Part shown: piece by piece, positions 44,842-53,829 of the stretch
How positions within the stretch are numbered: the stretch's first letter is position 1
Layout: every line of letters starts with the position of its first letter
From: Bacteroidota bacterium
GTDB taxonomy: Bacteria; Bacteroidota; Bacteroidia; Palsa-965
Direction of reading: 5' to 3'
Assembly: GCA_016194975.1 (NCBI GenBank)
Contig: JACQAM010000001.1
Coordinates: forward strand, 1-64,000
DNA length: 64,000 nt
Position numbers and translations under genes: made by a program
Notes under the pieces: generated by a model
The model's input: the letters and a program-made list of their open reading frames with translations, nothing else
Told to the model about the DNA's origin: nothing
Database searches by the model: none

Positions 44842-47013
44842 TCACTTTGAGTTGAGGCCGATGAGATGAAGGAATGCTTTATTGTTCGGTTCGCGCCCGA
44901 GAAAATCAGTGACCAGGTTGATCGCATCATCGCTTCCTCCTTTCGCCAGCACTTTTTCCCTGTAACGTTTTCCTGTTTCAGGATCGAGCGGAGAAGTTTT
45001 TTCAAATTCAGAAAACATATCAGCAGCATACACAAGCGACCACAGGTAACCGTAATAACGCGATCCGTAACCGGTGAGATGCCCGAATGTTCCTGCAAAA
45101 TGTGTTCCTTCCACCCAGGGATAAAACGTGATGCTGTTCTGCAGTTCTTTTGTCTTCGCCACAATATCGGCTGATGAAGCAGGTGCAAACCCGTCGTTGA
45201 AAGTGAAATCAAGCGTTCCGTAAAAAACCTGTTGCAACGTGAGCAAACCTGAATTAAGATTTCTCGCAGCGATCATATTATTCAGCAATGAATCGGGGAT
45301 CACATTTCTATTCTTGTAATGTTTCGCAAAAAGCGAAAGCACATTTTTCTGCCACGCCCAGTTCTCCATGATCTGCGACGGCGCTTCCACGAAATCAGTT
45401 GCCACATTCGTTCCTGCATCGTACGAAAGTTCTGTTTCCGAAAGCATATTGTGAATGAGATGTCCGAACTCGTGAAAAAAAGTGACCACCTGCGAATGAG
45501 GAAGCAGTGAAGGATGATCTTTGGTTGACGGAGGAAAATTACAAACGAGTGCGGCCGAATGAAGTTGCGAAGTTCCATCGGGATAAGTTTTGGAACCGGT
45601 GATGCTGAAACATCCGAAGTGATTGTATTTATTTTCTCTCGGGTAAAGATCGAGATAGAAATAACCGATGCGCGTTTTTTTAGCATTATCAAAAACCGTG
45701 TACGCTTTTACATCGCTGTTCCAAACGGAGGGAGATTTATCCTCTACAAAACTGATATTGTAAAGTTTCTGGTACACCTGGAAAATTCCGCCGATCACAT
45801 TATTCATCTCGAAATATTCCTTCACCTTTTCCGGATCCACATTGTATTTTGATTTCAGCACTTCATTGGCATAAAATAAATTTTCATAAGGAAAAATAGA
45901 GCTGGCGGCTGTTCCGGTCATTTTAGTTTTCATGGCCAGCATAACATCCAGGTCCGCCTGCGCCTTAGGACGAAGATCAGCAGCAAGCCCTTTCTCGAAT
46001 TTCCACACGGTCTCCGTATTTTTCGACATGATGTCGCTGGTAGAATATTCAGAATAAGTTTTGAATCCGAGCAGTTGTGCTTTCTGCGTACGGAGTTTAA
46101 TGATCGTGACGAGTAATTTTTCATTCGCACCTCCCCCAACATTCATTTTTGCGAGATACATTTTTTTTCTCGATTCGGTATTCGTGCACTCAGTCATGAA
46201 TTCGTTGTAAGTGGGCGTTGAAAGATCAAAGGAATAAATTTTCATCGGCGGATTATTATGATCATCCGGTGCGGCATAAACACAAAAGTTTTTTAAAAAA
46301 TTATCAGGCAGCCCGGCTAATTCCTCCATATACAAAAATTCACCTTCAAACCTGACTTTCGTGGTATCACTGGCAATATTTTTTCCGAATGCAACACCAA
46401 GATCATTGAGGCGGTTATTGATCGAGATGAGTGTATCACGGTCTGTTTTTTTGAGCATCATCCCGTTCAACTGGAATTCCTTTAGAATACGATCTACGAA
46501 ATGAAATCTTTCCCCGGTAAGTTTATTCGCTTCATCGGTCACCGCAAAATCGTTTACTGCTTTATAAAGTTTTTCATTTTGCAGGAGTTCATCAGTTTCC
46601 GAGGTGAATTTTCCAAGCATAGCTCCGGAAAGATCACGGATATTTTTGTCGGTGGAAGTTTCCATCATCAACTCATCCACAGAAGTTGCTTTCTGCAACA
46701 CATTGTAAACTTCATCGAGCGGAAGCATGGTATTCTCAAATGATCTTTTTCCATCAGCAACAGCAAAAATCTTTTCGAGTATTTCGTTCACATTTTTCTC
46801 TGCTGCCACGCTTGCATTTTTTATCGCATTCGTATCCACGTGCGCAAAATCATAAAGTTCGCCTGGCCCCGGCTGAAGTGCGCCATGCGTTGAGAGCGGC
46901 GGCTTATCAGTTGCCATTATTCCCGGATCAAAACCGACAGCAACGTTCCGGTTTGAAAGTGAAATGCAGAGCAGGATGAAAGCCGGGAAAATAAAACGGA
47001 AGTTGTTTTTCAT
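44842..47013 (-). CDS. Secreted M3 family metallopeptidase (Dcp/OpdA-like)
   Basis: The 723-residue enzyme has a signal segment (MKNNFRFIFPAFILLCISLS). The M3A zinc motif HEFGH is at residues 514-518, with the third ligand Glu543 in EAPSQIMENW, 29 residues after His514. Other conserved pieces: YFYLDLYPRENKYNHFGCF, and GTHFAGTFGHLTGYGSRYYGY near the substrate site. The family includes peptidyl-dipeptidase Dcp and oligopeptidase A, which cleave short peptides. A signal here suggests a periplasmic form. The 44318 gene follows on the same strand. Confidence 0.93.
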   Translation of the reverse strand: MKNNFRFIFPAFILLCISLSNRNVAVGFDPGIMATDKPPLSTHGALQPGPGELYDFAHVDTNAIKNASVAAEKNVNEILEKIFAVADGKRSFENTMLPLDEVYNVLQKATSVDELMMETSTDKNIRDLSGAMLGKFTSETDELLQNEKLYKAVNDFAVTDEANKLTGERFHFVDRILKEFQLNGMMLKKTDRDTLISINNRLNDLGVAFGKNIASDTTKVRFEGEFLYMEELAGLPDNFLKNFCVYAAPDDHNNPPMKIYSFDLSTPTYNEFMTECTNTESRKKMYLAKMNVGGGANEKLLVTIIKLRTQKAQLLGFKTYSEYSTSDIMSKNTETVWKFEKGLAADLRPKAQADLDVMLAMKTKMTGTAASSIFPYENLFYANEVLKSKYNVDPEKVKEYFEMNNVIGGIFQVYQKLYNISFVEDKSPSVWNSDVKAYTVFDNAKKTRIGYFYLDLYPRENKYNHFGCFSITGSKTYPDGTSQLHSAALVCNFPPSTKDHPSLLPHSQVVTFFHEFGHLIHNMLSETELSYDAGTNVATDFVEAPSQIMENWAWQKNVLSLFAKHYKNRNVIPDSLLNNMIAARNLNSGLLTLQQVFYGTLDFTFNDGFAPASSADIVAKTKELQNSITFYPWVEGTHFAGTFGHLTGYGSRYYGYLWSLVYAADMFSEFEKTSPLDPETGKRYREKVLAKGGSDDAINLVTDFLGREPNNKAFLHLIGLNSK

Positions 47014-47097
47014 AGGGGAAAGCTTTGATGCAATATAGGAAAATGTAATCAGAAGTCATCTTATTAAATCCAACGGCGTCAAAAACAAACTATAAAT

Positions 47098-47128
47098 GAA
47101 AAAGGCCTCCGGACTGAAGACCTTTTTC
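47098..47128 (-). terminator. Terminator after the 47146 gene
   Basis: On the minus strand AAAAAGGTCT pairs with AGGCCTTTTT across a short GC loop, followed by CATT; the arms end in A5/T5 so it may act on both strands. It lies 18 bp past the stop of the 178-residue gene and 85 bp upstream of the M3 peptidase start. Confidence 0.65.
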
Positions 47129-47145
47129 ACTGATAAATTTTCTAT

Positions 47146-47682
47146 TTACGCTTTCACACGGAAAGCGTGGATAGTTCCGATGATGGAAAATGTAAGCGAG
47201 ATCACTCCGAATAAAACGTACAACGCTCCCACTTCGTCGAATGAACAAGCCGAAGGTGAAGAGATGGGAACGAAAGAAAAGAAAACAAGCAGGGTGGTCA
47301 ATGCCATCCCGATGATGGAAAGAATTTTCATGGTCTTCGTTTTTATTTTCAGTAAGGAAAGCAGGAAGAACACGTCGATGATCGCGAGCATCACCATGCA
47401 GAAGAGTGTACCTGCCATTGTTCCATCTGCTGCTTTGCCGCGATACAGATCATAAGAAGAATTTTCTACGTCTGATGTACGGGGTGAACTGTACGTATTC
47501 AGTGAATCGCCGTACCCGCCTGAAGAATACGAATTGGAAGAATACGAATTGTCGCTGTAGGACGATATGAGTTCGAGTGAAGCCATCGACCGGTAAGAAG
47601 AAACGCTCATGATAAAAATGGCGGATCCGATGATGAGAACAAGACTGAACACAATTGCTATTATGGAAATTACGCGCATCAT
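47146..47682 (-). CDS. Membrane protein with four predicted helices, unknown function
   Basis: The 178-residue product has a helix at the N-terminus (ISIIAIVFSLVLIIGSAIFIM). A Ser/Tyr/Gly-rich, probably disordered loop follows (SSYSDNSYSSNSYSSGGYGD). Three further helices come next (TMAGTLFCMVMLAIIDVFFL, ILSIIGMALTTLLVFFSFV, VLFGVISLTFSIIGTIHAF), and it ends RVKA. I know no family. A palindrome of 18 bp lies 18 bp upstream of its start. It has its own terminator and stands alone. Confidence 0.6.
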   Translation of the reverse strand: MMRVISIIAIVFSLVLIIGSAIFIMSVSSYRSMASLELISSYSDNSYSSNSYSSGGYGDSLNTYSSPRTSDVENSSYDLYRGKAADGTMAGTLFCMVMLAIIDVFFLLSLLKIKTKTMKILSIIGMALTTLLVFFSFVPISSPSACSFDEVGALYVLFGVISLTFSIIGTIHAFRVKA

Positions 47683-47699
47683 GGTTTTTTGGGTTTTAG

Positions 47700-47717
47700 T
47701 CCCGATAGCTATCGGGA
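47700..47717. repeat. 18-bp perfect palindrome TCCCGATAGCTATCGGGA
   Basis: The dyad lies 18 bp upstream of the membrane protein that starts at 47682. It shares its TCCCGA/TCGGGA arms with the palindrome at 1841-1858. It may be an extragenic palindrome or an operator of the 47682 gene. Confidence 0.7.
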
Positions 47718-47772
47718 TTGTTTATTTTTTTTGTTGATCATGAATTGATCCGTAAGATCTGCATCATGATTT

Positions 47773-47994
47773 TTATTTTCCACCGAAATGGAAGATGTAA
47801 TATTTCCCGAGGTAAACTTCGTCGTCATTCATTGCTTTTTCTGCTTCGTCTTCCGCGGAATGAAATTGTGCTGCAATTGCTTTTGTATTTTCATACTCGC
47901 CGATGAGTTTTCCCTCGATGGAAAATACGATCAGTTCCGGGGGTTTATGCTTTTCTTTCTGCGTCATGGGTTTTGATTTTTTCTTTCTTTTCAT
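47773..47994 (-). CDS. Small conserved-looking protein, unknown function
   Basis: The 73-residue product has a lysine-rich start (MKRKKKSKPMTQKEKHKPPE). A second Met at codon 10 (47967) is an alternative start. The rest is a small mixed fold (LIVFSIEGKLIGEYENTKAIAAQF, then DEVYLGKYYIFHFGGK). There is no signal peptide or membrane segment. The acidic-basic split and the size suggest a cytoplasmic binding protein; I recognise no family. Confidence 0.45.
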   Translation of the reverse strand: MKRKKKSKPMTQKEKHKPPELIVFSIEGKLIGEYENTKAIAAQFHSAEDEAEKAMNDDEVYLGKYYIFHFGGK

Positions 47995-48147
47995 TTCAGG
48001 TTCATGATCCTTTTATTCTTGTGAAAATTGTTTGCTTTATTCCATTTGAACAGGACAAATATGCGCCTCTTCACTATTCAAGTCAAATTGAAATTCCGGC
48101 TTTCGTAGAAACCGGTTTCAGCACCCGTTTGAATGGCCTTTTCCGTA

Positions 48148-48162
48148 TTTTCCCAATGAAAA
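48148..48162 (+). repeat. Single copy of TTTTCCCAATGAAAA
   Basis: An exact copy of the 15-bp array motif, 46 bp upstream of the ATG at 48208, in the likely promoter region of that gene. Confidence 0.7.
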
Positions 48163-48207
48163 ATGTCATTTACATCGTATATTGACGGGCTCCAAACGTA
48201 GGAACCG

Positions 48208-49767
48208 ATGACCCCGAAAGACGACCTTTTCCGGCTTATAAAATCACTTTCACGGAATGAAAAAGGATATTTCCGTAAAGATTCGCAGGCCACTGCAGGA
48301 ACATCGGGAAGTAATTACCTGCGTCTTTTTGATGCGATCGATCTGCAGGATGAATATGATGAAGCTGCATTACGGAAAAAATTCAGCGGTGAAAAATTCG
48401 TGAAACAATTCCACGTCGCCAAGAATTATCTGTTCAATCTTATCCTGAAAAGTTTAGAATCCTATCATTCCAGTGTCGATTCGGAATTACAGAGCCAACT
48501 GCACCGTATCGAAATACTTTATGAAAAAGGATTCTTCGATATGTGCGCCGATCTTCTTCCGCGCCTGAGGGAAAAAGCGATCACGCACGAGCGATTTGCA
48601 TACCTGCTCAATTGCTTTGAGTGGGAAAGAAGAATCCTCCTCACGGGTGGCAGGTCCCAGATAAAAAAAGAAGAACTGGAAGAGATCCTTGAGCAGGGAA
48701 ATGCAGCGTTGCGGAAAATGGTGAATCACCACGAATATCAATCCATCTACAACCGGCTTTTCTTTTTCATTATGCGCACGGGCCGCCTTCGCACGAAGGA
48801 ACATCAGAAAGAATTTGAACTACTTTCTTCCTCTCCCCTGCTGGAGAACGAAGCCCTCGCACTTTCTCACCGCACGCGATTGCTTTTCAACAGCATTCAT
48901 TATTTCTGCAGTTTCTATTCGCACAATGAAACAGGAGTGAATGCCGGAATAAAATTTCAACTCAGGCGATTGCAGCTCATCGAAACGCATCCTGCCGGTA
49001 TCCGCGAAAATCCGAAAGAGTATATCATTATTCTCTGTGATCTGCTCGCACACTTTGGCGATCAGTGCCACGATGATTTTTTTATTTACCTGGAAAAAAT
49101 CCGTTCCGTGGAAAAAGATTATGAGATAAAACTCCCGCCGGAACTCCGCGCAAAGATTTTCTTTTGCGCCTATTCTGCAGAATTGAATTACTATTCTCTT
49201 TGCGGTGAATTTTCAAAACTGGCCACGCTCCTGCCGGAAATTGAAAAAGGGATCAGCAGCTTTGATAAATTCTATTTCAGCCCGACCAAACTCTCGCTTC
49301 ACTTCAACATTGCTTATTGTCATTTCGGTTGCGGCGAATATCGCGCGGCAATGAAATGGCTCAATTACATGGTGAATGATACAACAAAAGGTATTCGTCC
49401 CGATCATCATTGCATCCCCAGGATCGTCCTGCTTATCGTGCATTACGAACTCGGAAATACCGATCTTCTCAGCTATGCGATCTCTTCTACGGAAAGATAT
49501 TTCTTAAAGAACAAACGCATGTACAAAGGAGAATCATTGTTGCTTGAACTTTTCAGGAAAACACTGAAAGCAAAATCGGGCGCCGATGAAAAAAAACTTT
49601 TTATTTCCATGAAAGTAAAACTGGAAGAGCTGATGAAGGATCCGTACGAACGCAACGGAATTTATTATTTCGATTTTCTTTGCTGGCTGGAAAGCCGGAT
49701 CACCGGCAAACCATTCTCAGCATTGGTAAAAATGAAACACGCTGCTAAAACGCAAACTGCATTTTGA
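48208..49767 (+). CDS. Large alpha-helical protein, unknown function
   Basis: The 519-residue protein begins MTPKDDLFRLIKSLSRNEKG, a start I have met in other long Bacteroidota hypothetical proteins. The whole sequence is alpha-helical with TPR-like packing (ILYEKGFFDMCADLLPRLRE, GEYRAAMKWLNYMVND), no signal and no membrane segment. Near-terminal KLSLHFNIAYCHFGCGEY looks like a TPR helix pair. It is probably a cytoplasmic scaffold or interaction protein. An exact copy of the 15-bp array motif lies 46 bp upstream of its ATG, the only gene besides the SWIB gene with such a site in its leader. Confidence 0.75.
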   Translation: MTPKDDLFRLIKSLSRNEKGYFRKDSQATAGTSGSNYLRLFDAIDLQDEYDEAALRKKFSGEKFVKQFHVAKNYLFNLILKSLESYHSSVDSELQSQLHRIEILYEKGFFDMCADLLPRLREKAITHERFAYLLNCFEWERRILLTGGRSQIKKEELEEILEQGNAALRKMVNHHEYQSIYNRLFFFIMRTGRLRTKEHQKEFELLSSSPLLENEALALSHRTRLLFNSIHYFCSFYSHNETGVNAGIKFQLRRLQLIETHPAGIRENPKEYIIILCDLLAHFGDQCHDDFFIYLEKIRSVEKDYEIKLPPELRAKIFFCAYSAELNYYSLCGEFSKLATLLPEIEKGISSFDKFYFSPTKLSLHFNIAYCHFGCGEYRAAMKWLNYMVNDTTKGIRPDHHCIPRIVLLIVHYELGNTDLLSYAISSTERYFLKNKRMYKGESLLLELFRKTLKAKSGADEKKLFISMKVKLEELMKDPYERNGIYYFDFLCWLESRITGKPFSALVKMKHAAKTQTAF

Positions 49768-49814
49768 CAATCAGATTCATTTGGCTAAATTGCTGAATCA
49801 TTAACCCCACTCTC

Positions 49815-51392
49815 ATGAAAAACCCTGTTTCTTTTTTGTTTGTCTTTCTCTTTCCATTCGTGATCAACGCGCAGAATACATTCACGAAAGAATACGAGAT
49901 CTGGAATGAATTTTCCATGAATAATTTTCAGCAGACCAGTGATGGCGGATATATTCTCTGTACCGATGCCGATCCTGAAATGGATACTGCCACTTCACTC
50001 GACCAGGGTTATCTCATTAAAATGAATGTGCAGGGCACTACAGAGTGGATAAAAAAATATGCCAAGTCCACGATCAGCATCAAAGCCAATGACGGAAATT
50101 CTGTTTTCCAAACCGCCGACGGAGGTTACATCGTTGCTACAGTTTATTATTATAATTCCAGTGTCGGTACCATTCATCTAATGAAAACTGACAATGTCGG
50201 AAATATTTCCTGGGAAAAACTTTACCCGGCTTACCAGTTGAGCAGTGCTTTCTGCGTGAAGCAAACTTCAGATCTCGGTTACATTATTTGCGGTGGGACT
50301 ACAGATACTTTATCTATGTTTCCGTATTACACGCTCCTGCTGAAAACAGATAATTTGGGAAACGTACAATGGGGAAAAAAATTTCTTGAAACTTCCATCG
50401 GGCAATCCGGCCCCGCTTTTTGCGTGAACCAGTCGGCCGACGGAGGATATATTCTTTGTTGCACCTCCGGAACAGGAACAGCAATCATCAAAACCGATGC
50501 AACCGGAAATATTCAGTGGAACAAAATCATTTCTACTAATGGCTATGATGGGTTTTACGACGTTCATCAAACAACAGACGGAGGATACATTGCAACTGGG
50601 TATTCTCTTGATGCGGTCACCTCTTATGGTTATGCTTTTCTTTTAAAACTAAATGCGTCCGGAAATTTTCAGTGGGGAAAAAAATACCAGGACCCAACAA
50701 ATTACCTGACCGGATTTTCCACCAGGCAGACTTCCGACGGAGGTTACATTATTTCTTCCGGTGACGCCAATTATTTTTCCTCATTGATAAAAACGGATAG
50801 TACCGGAATCCTGCAATGGGTTCGCGATTACAATCCATTAGTATGTTTTAATACATCGGAGGTAACGCTCACTTCCGATCATGGTTATGCTTTTGTAACC
50901 GGATGGGCAAGCGGCACGTGGTCGGATTGGCGTGTAGCTATTGTGAAAACAGATAGTCTTGGGCACACAGCAACCTGTGGTGAAGCGAGTCCGAATTATT
51001 ATACGCTTAATTATTCACCGGCCTTTACTTCCGGATTTTCAACCGATACTGCAACAGTCACGCTTGGTGTTGCCACAACTTTTGGAATTTCCAATGTGGC
51101 GGAATATCTTCCTTGTTATTCTTTTTCGGAATCGGGTGTGATAGAAAATCAAATGGAAAATAACGGCATCAGTATTTTCCCGAATCCTTCTTCCGGAAAA
51201 TTCACCGTGCTGCTTCCTTCAGGAAATTGTTCGCTACTAATTTATGATGTGACCGGGAAACTGATCAGGAAAAAATTTCTGAATGAAAAGAAGAACGACA
51301 TCGATCTTAGCAGCGAAGCTCCGGGAATGTATTTTTACCGGATCGCGAATGAAGAAAAAATTTCAGCGCAGGGAAAAATCATCATCGAATAA
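49815..51392 (+). CDS. T9SS type A secreted repeat protein
   Basis: The 525-residue product has a signal peptide (MKNPVSFLFVFLFPFVINAQ). About eight repeats of ~50 residues follow, each with the core T-x-D-G-G-Y-I (QTSDGGYILCTD, QTADGGYIVATV, QTTDGGYIATGY, QTSDGGYIISSG) and a K-T-D-x-x-G-N-x-x-W element. They probably fold as a beta-propeller. The last ~75 residues are a type A sorting domain (ISIFPNPSSGKFTVLLP, IYDVTGKLIRKK, GMYFYRIAN). It is exported by T9SS and probably surface-bound; ligand unknown. The muramidase-like gene starts 26 bp after it and may be co-transcribed. Confidence 0.92.
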   Translation: MKNPVSFLFVFLFPFVINAQNTFTKEYEIWNEFSMNNFQQTSDGGYILCTDADPEMDTATSLDQGYLIKMNVQGTTEWIKKYAKSTISIKANDGNSVFQTADGGYIVATVYYYNSSVGTIHLMKTDNVGNISWEKLYPAYQLSSAFCVKQTSDLGYIICGGTTDTLSMFPYYTLLLKTDNLGNVQWGKKFLETSIGQSGPAFCVNQSADGGYILCCTSGTGTAIIKTDATGNIQWNKIISTNGYDGFYDVHQTTDGGYIATGYSLDAVTSYGYAFLLKLNASGNFQWGKKYQDPTNYLTGFSTRQTSDGGYIISSGDANYFSSLIKTDSTGILQWVRDYNPLVCFNTSEVTLTSDHGYAFVTGWASGTWSDWRVAIVKTDSLGHTATCGEASPNYYTLNYSPAFTSGFSTDTATVTLGVATTFGISNVAEYLPCYSFSESGVIENQMENNGISIFPNPSSGKFTVLLPSGNCSLLIYDVTGKLIRKKFLNEKKNDIDLSSEAPGMYFYRIANEEKISAQGKIIIE

Positions 51393-51418
51393 TAAATCAT
51401 TCCTTTCAATAAAATATT

Positions 51419-52333
51419 ATGCTGCTCAAAAACGGATCTACAGGCGAAGAAGTAAAAACAATTCAGAAAATACTGGGATTAAATCCTGATGGAATTTTCG
51501 GCGGAGCGACTAAGCGCGCTGTGCAGGACTGGCAAAAGAAAAACGGGCTCGGCGCCGATGGAATTGTGGGTGACAAAACGTGGAATGCGTTGACAAAAAT
51601 TTCTTCCGCCGCAACTTCGCCGGCGATCCCCGCTCCTGCTCCAACAACAATTTCTTCCCCGATGAATTTCGAAAATGTGGTTTCGCTGGTGATCGATCAT
51701 CTCGAAGGAGGATACTATCATCCGAAAATGCTGCTCGACGGAAGAATGCGCACCGATCGGCCGGATCTTTTTACGACTTCGGGTGAAACGATGTTCGGCC
51801 TCGACCGGACTGCAGGCCACGATCTTTTTTATTCTACACCGCAGAAAAAAAACATAACGGTGAAAGATGATGTGGCGCTTATAGAGGCGCGTGCCTACGC
51901 GTACAAGAGCGATGCTGCGAAAAAATTCTGGAATGTGATGGATAATGCAAATGCGAAGATCAACTGGAAATGGAATTATCGCGGAGGAGAACAGGAAGCG
52001 GATCTTCGTGCGCTGACCATCGTAATCATGAAACCCTATTTCGACAATTTGTGCGCACACTATCTCGGGCAGAATTCTACTTTGGTACTCGCAGATCCGC
52101 GTCTCACTTTTCATTTTGCTTATGCCTGCTGGAATGGAGCAGGATGGTTTAAAAAATTCGCGGAGAAAATAAATACGGCCATCGCTTCCGGAAATACAAA
52201 TGTGAATGAACTCGTGCAGGTGGCTATTGATTCGAGAATGAGTGAAGGATTCAAACGCGGAAGCAAACCGAATGAACTCATTGCAAAAGGCGGAAAAAAA
52301 ATCCAGGAACTGTTCAAAGGAATGAACGGCTGA
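51419..52333 (+). CDS. Peptidoglycan-binding protein with a muramidase-like (GH108-like) domain
   Basis: The 304-residue protein starts with a PG_binding_1 domain (residues 3-60; [20 protein letters not shown] and [13 protein letters not shown]). A Pro/Thr-rich linker leads to a catalytic-like domain with HLEGGYY at residues 94-100; Glu96 fits the catalytic Glu of GH108 muramidases (E-G-G-Y). [16 protein letters not shown] matches the following conserved stretch loosely. There is no signal peptide, as in many phage endolysins and some effectors. It follows the T9SS gene by 26 bp. The GH108 assignment is an inference from a short motif. Confidence 0.72.
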   Translation: MLLKNGSTGEEVKTIQKILGLNPDGIFGGATKRAVQDWQKKNGLGADGIVGDKTWNALTKISSAATSPAIPAPAPTTISSPMNFENVVSLVIDHLEGGYYHPKMLLDGRMRTDRPDLFTTSGETMFGLDRTAGHDLFYSTPQKKNITVKDDVALIEARAYAYKSDAAKKFWNVMDNANAKINWKWNYRGGEQEADLRALTIVIMKPYFDNLCAHYLGQNSTLVLADPRLTFHFAYACWNGAGWFKKFAEKINTAIASGNTNVNELVQVAIDSRMSEGFKRGSKPNELIAKGGKKIQELFKGMNG

Positions 52334-52640
52334 TCAGATCAACCGGTCTTCAGCCTGAAGCTATCTCAAAATATATTTCCCTTTCCGATCTGTTTTCTCG
52401 GCACGGTACATTCTATAAATACGATCTCAAAATATTTTCGTTTCATCATTTACCTGTAACCTTTTCAGACATTATCACCGGGACTGTGATCCACAGCAGG
52501 TTATAAGTTATTATTCATGCATAAGATTTTTATGAACCGTTTCTCATTGGTGAAAACGGTTATTCAGGTGGAGAAATAAGTGAACAGTTTCTGCATCGGT
52601 TTCGTTGAATATTATAAACACTACGGAATGGAGCTACACC
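52334..52640. other. 307-bp gap with a possible hairpin, no gene
   Basis: No coding frame stands out. The gap contains a -7-like TATTTTCG near 52434, and a hairpin at 52535-52561 (AACCGTTT/AAACGGTT). It ends at the ATG 52641. Confidence 0.55.
52535..52561. repeat. Hairpin carrying an inverted copy of the CCAATGA motif
   Basis: AACCGTTT (52535-52542) pairs with AAACGGTT (52554-52561). On the minus strand the apex reads TTTTCACCAATGAGAA, a close variant of the array motif TTTTCCCAATGAAAA. It lies 80 bp before the ATG at 52641. Confidence 0.55.
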
Positions 52641-53195
52641 ATGAAAACGAAACTACTCGCACTCCTCCTCCCCTTACTGCTGATGGCAAACGGGATGAAA
52701 GCAAGAACCGGCGCACTTGAGATTTCCTGCTCCTTATCGGAAAAAGACGTTCCGGTAAAAGATTACACGATCATGATCCTGCGCAACGGGCATTTGTTCG
52801 ATTCTGTTTTTGCAGAAAAAGCGCTGCCCATTTTTATCATGATGGATGTGAACACAGATTATTCTCTGCGCTTCATCAAAAAAGATTTCCGCGACCGAAT
52901 CGTGATCGTGGAAACAAAAGTTCCGGTAGGAAAAGAAAAACAACATTACTCTTACGATTTCGATATCGAGATGATCCGGAAAGATTCTGCACCGAATACC
53001 ATGGCCGATCTTCCGATCGCATTCATCAGCTACGACACGATCACAGGAGGATTCGAATACAGCGCAACTTATGCAGCCAGCATCGCGCACATGCCCGCGT
53101 CACCCGACGTGAGCGCCGCAAAAAATAATACCAACGCGCAGTCGGCAGAAACTGCTAAACGGAATTCGAGGAAGAAAGTGCGGAAGGGGATTTGA
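52641..53195 (+). CDS. Secreted protein of unknown function
   Basis: I start at ATG 52641 (184 residues), which opens a clear signal peptide (MKTKLLALLLPLLLMANGMKA); a TTG at 52605 is upstream. The mature part reads as a small beta-sandwich (ALEISCSLSEKDVPVKDYTI, then DYSLRFIKKDFRDRIVIVET), and ends in a basic tail (NSRKKVRKGI). I recognise no family. The region just after the stop contains a decayed small ORF. Confidence 0.6.
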   Translation: MKTKLLALLLPLLLMANGMKARTGALEISCSLSEKDVPVKDYTIMILRNGHLFDSVFAEKALPIFIMMDVNTDYSLRFIKKDFRDRIVIVETKVPVGKEKQHYSYDFDIEMIRKDSAPNTMADLPIAFISYDTITGGFEYSATYAASIAHMPASPDVSAAKNNTNAQSAETAKRNSRKKVRKGI

Positions 53196-53197
53196 GA

Positions 53198-53338
53198 GTG
53201 AATTTGAAAAAACCTTACGGATTTGCGACGAAAGAAGAAGTACGCAAACTTGGAAAAAATATTCAGACGCTGCCCCTGTAATTTGAAAAACTGAAAACGG
53301 AATTACATATAAAGCTGGTGAAGGCGAAAAAGAAATAA
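53198..53338 (+). pseudogene. Decayed small ORF with an in-frame stop
   Basis: From GTG 53198 the frame reads VNLKKPYGFATKEEVRKLGK, then QTLPL and TAA at 53279-53281. The same frame then continues FEKLKTELHIKLVKAKKK to TAA at 53336-53338. Both halves are lysine-rich and fit one short helical protein, so the internal TAA looks like a nonsense mutation. It could also be chance. Confidence 0.35.
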
Positions 53339-53349
53339 TCCTGAAGTTT

Positions 53350-53820
53350 TTATTTACCCTCTCTTATTTTTTCCAACTCAATAATGTCCTGCATATCCTT
53401 CGGTCTTCCCAAAGTTTTCTTTTCTTCAATGAGATCATTGATGTGCAGAAATTTTACTGGAATACCACTGACGATCGCAACGGGAGCAATCCGGTAACAT
53501 TCCTCAAAAGATTCCGAAGGAAATCCTTTCAACGACGACATAAGGTCGAGTTCAAATCCGGATTCGAGCAGAATAGTTGACCGGCCCGGAACAAACTGCA
53601 TCGTTTCAATTCCCTCTATCTCTCCCAAGCCGATTTGCGTCAATGCTTTTTGCAGATTTTTTCTATTGGAGAGTTCATCCTTTATCCAGAGATCGAGATC
53701 TCCTGTAAATCTTGAATAACCATTGAAGTAAACTGCAAATCCACCCACAAGAATATACATTACATTATTCTCGAGAAGCGTTTTCCACAACGCAAGAATT
53801 TCCTGGTCTTCAGAATCCAC
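53350..53820 (-). CDS. MNT-like nucleotidyltransferase domain protein
   Basis: The start is GTG 53820 (a TTG lies one codon earlier). The ~156-residue protein has the minimal nucleotidyltransferase signature: VGGFAVYFNGYSRFTGDLDLWI with Gly-Gly, then Asp-x-Asp (residues 42 and 44 counted from the TTG), and a third Asp in FELDLMSS (94). All three catalytic acidic residues are present. Its C-terminal helix region matches the common PKDMQDIIELE end of DUF6036-type proteins. A tiny ORF ends 9 bp before the GTG on the same strand. Such NTase pairs occur in toxin-antitoxin modules; function here is unknown. Confidence 0.85.
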   Translation of the reverse strand: MDSEDQEILALWKTLLENNVMYILVGGFAVYFNGYSRFTGDLDLWIKDELSNRKNLQKALTQIGLGEIEGIETMQFVPGRSTILLESGFELDLMSSLKGFPSESFEECYRIAPVAIVSGIPVKFLHINDLIEEKKTLGRPKDMQDIIELEKIREGK

Positions 53821-53829
53821 CAATAGGTT

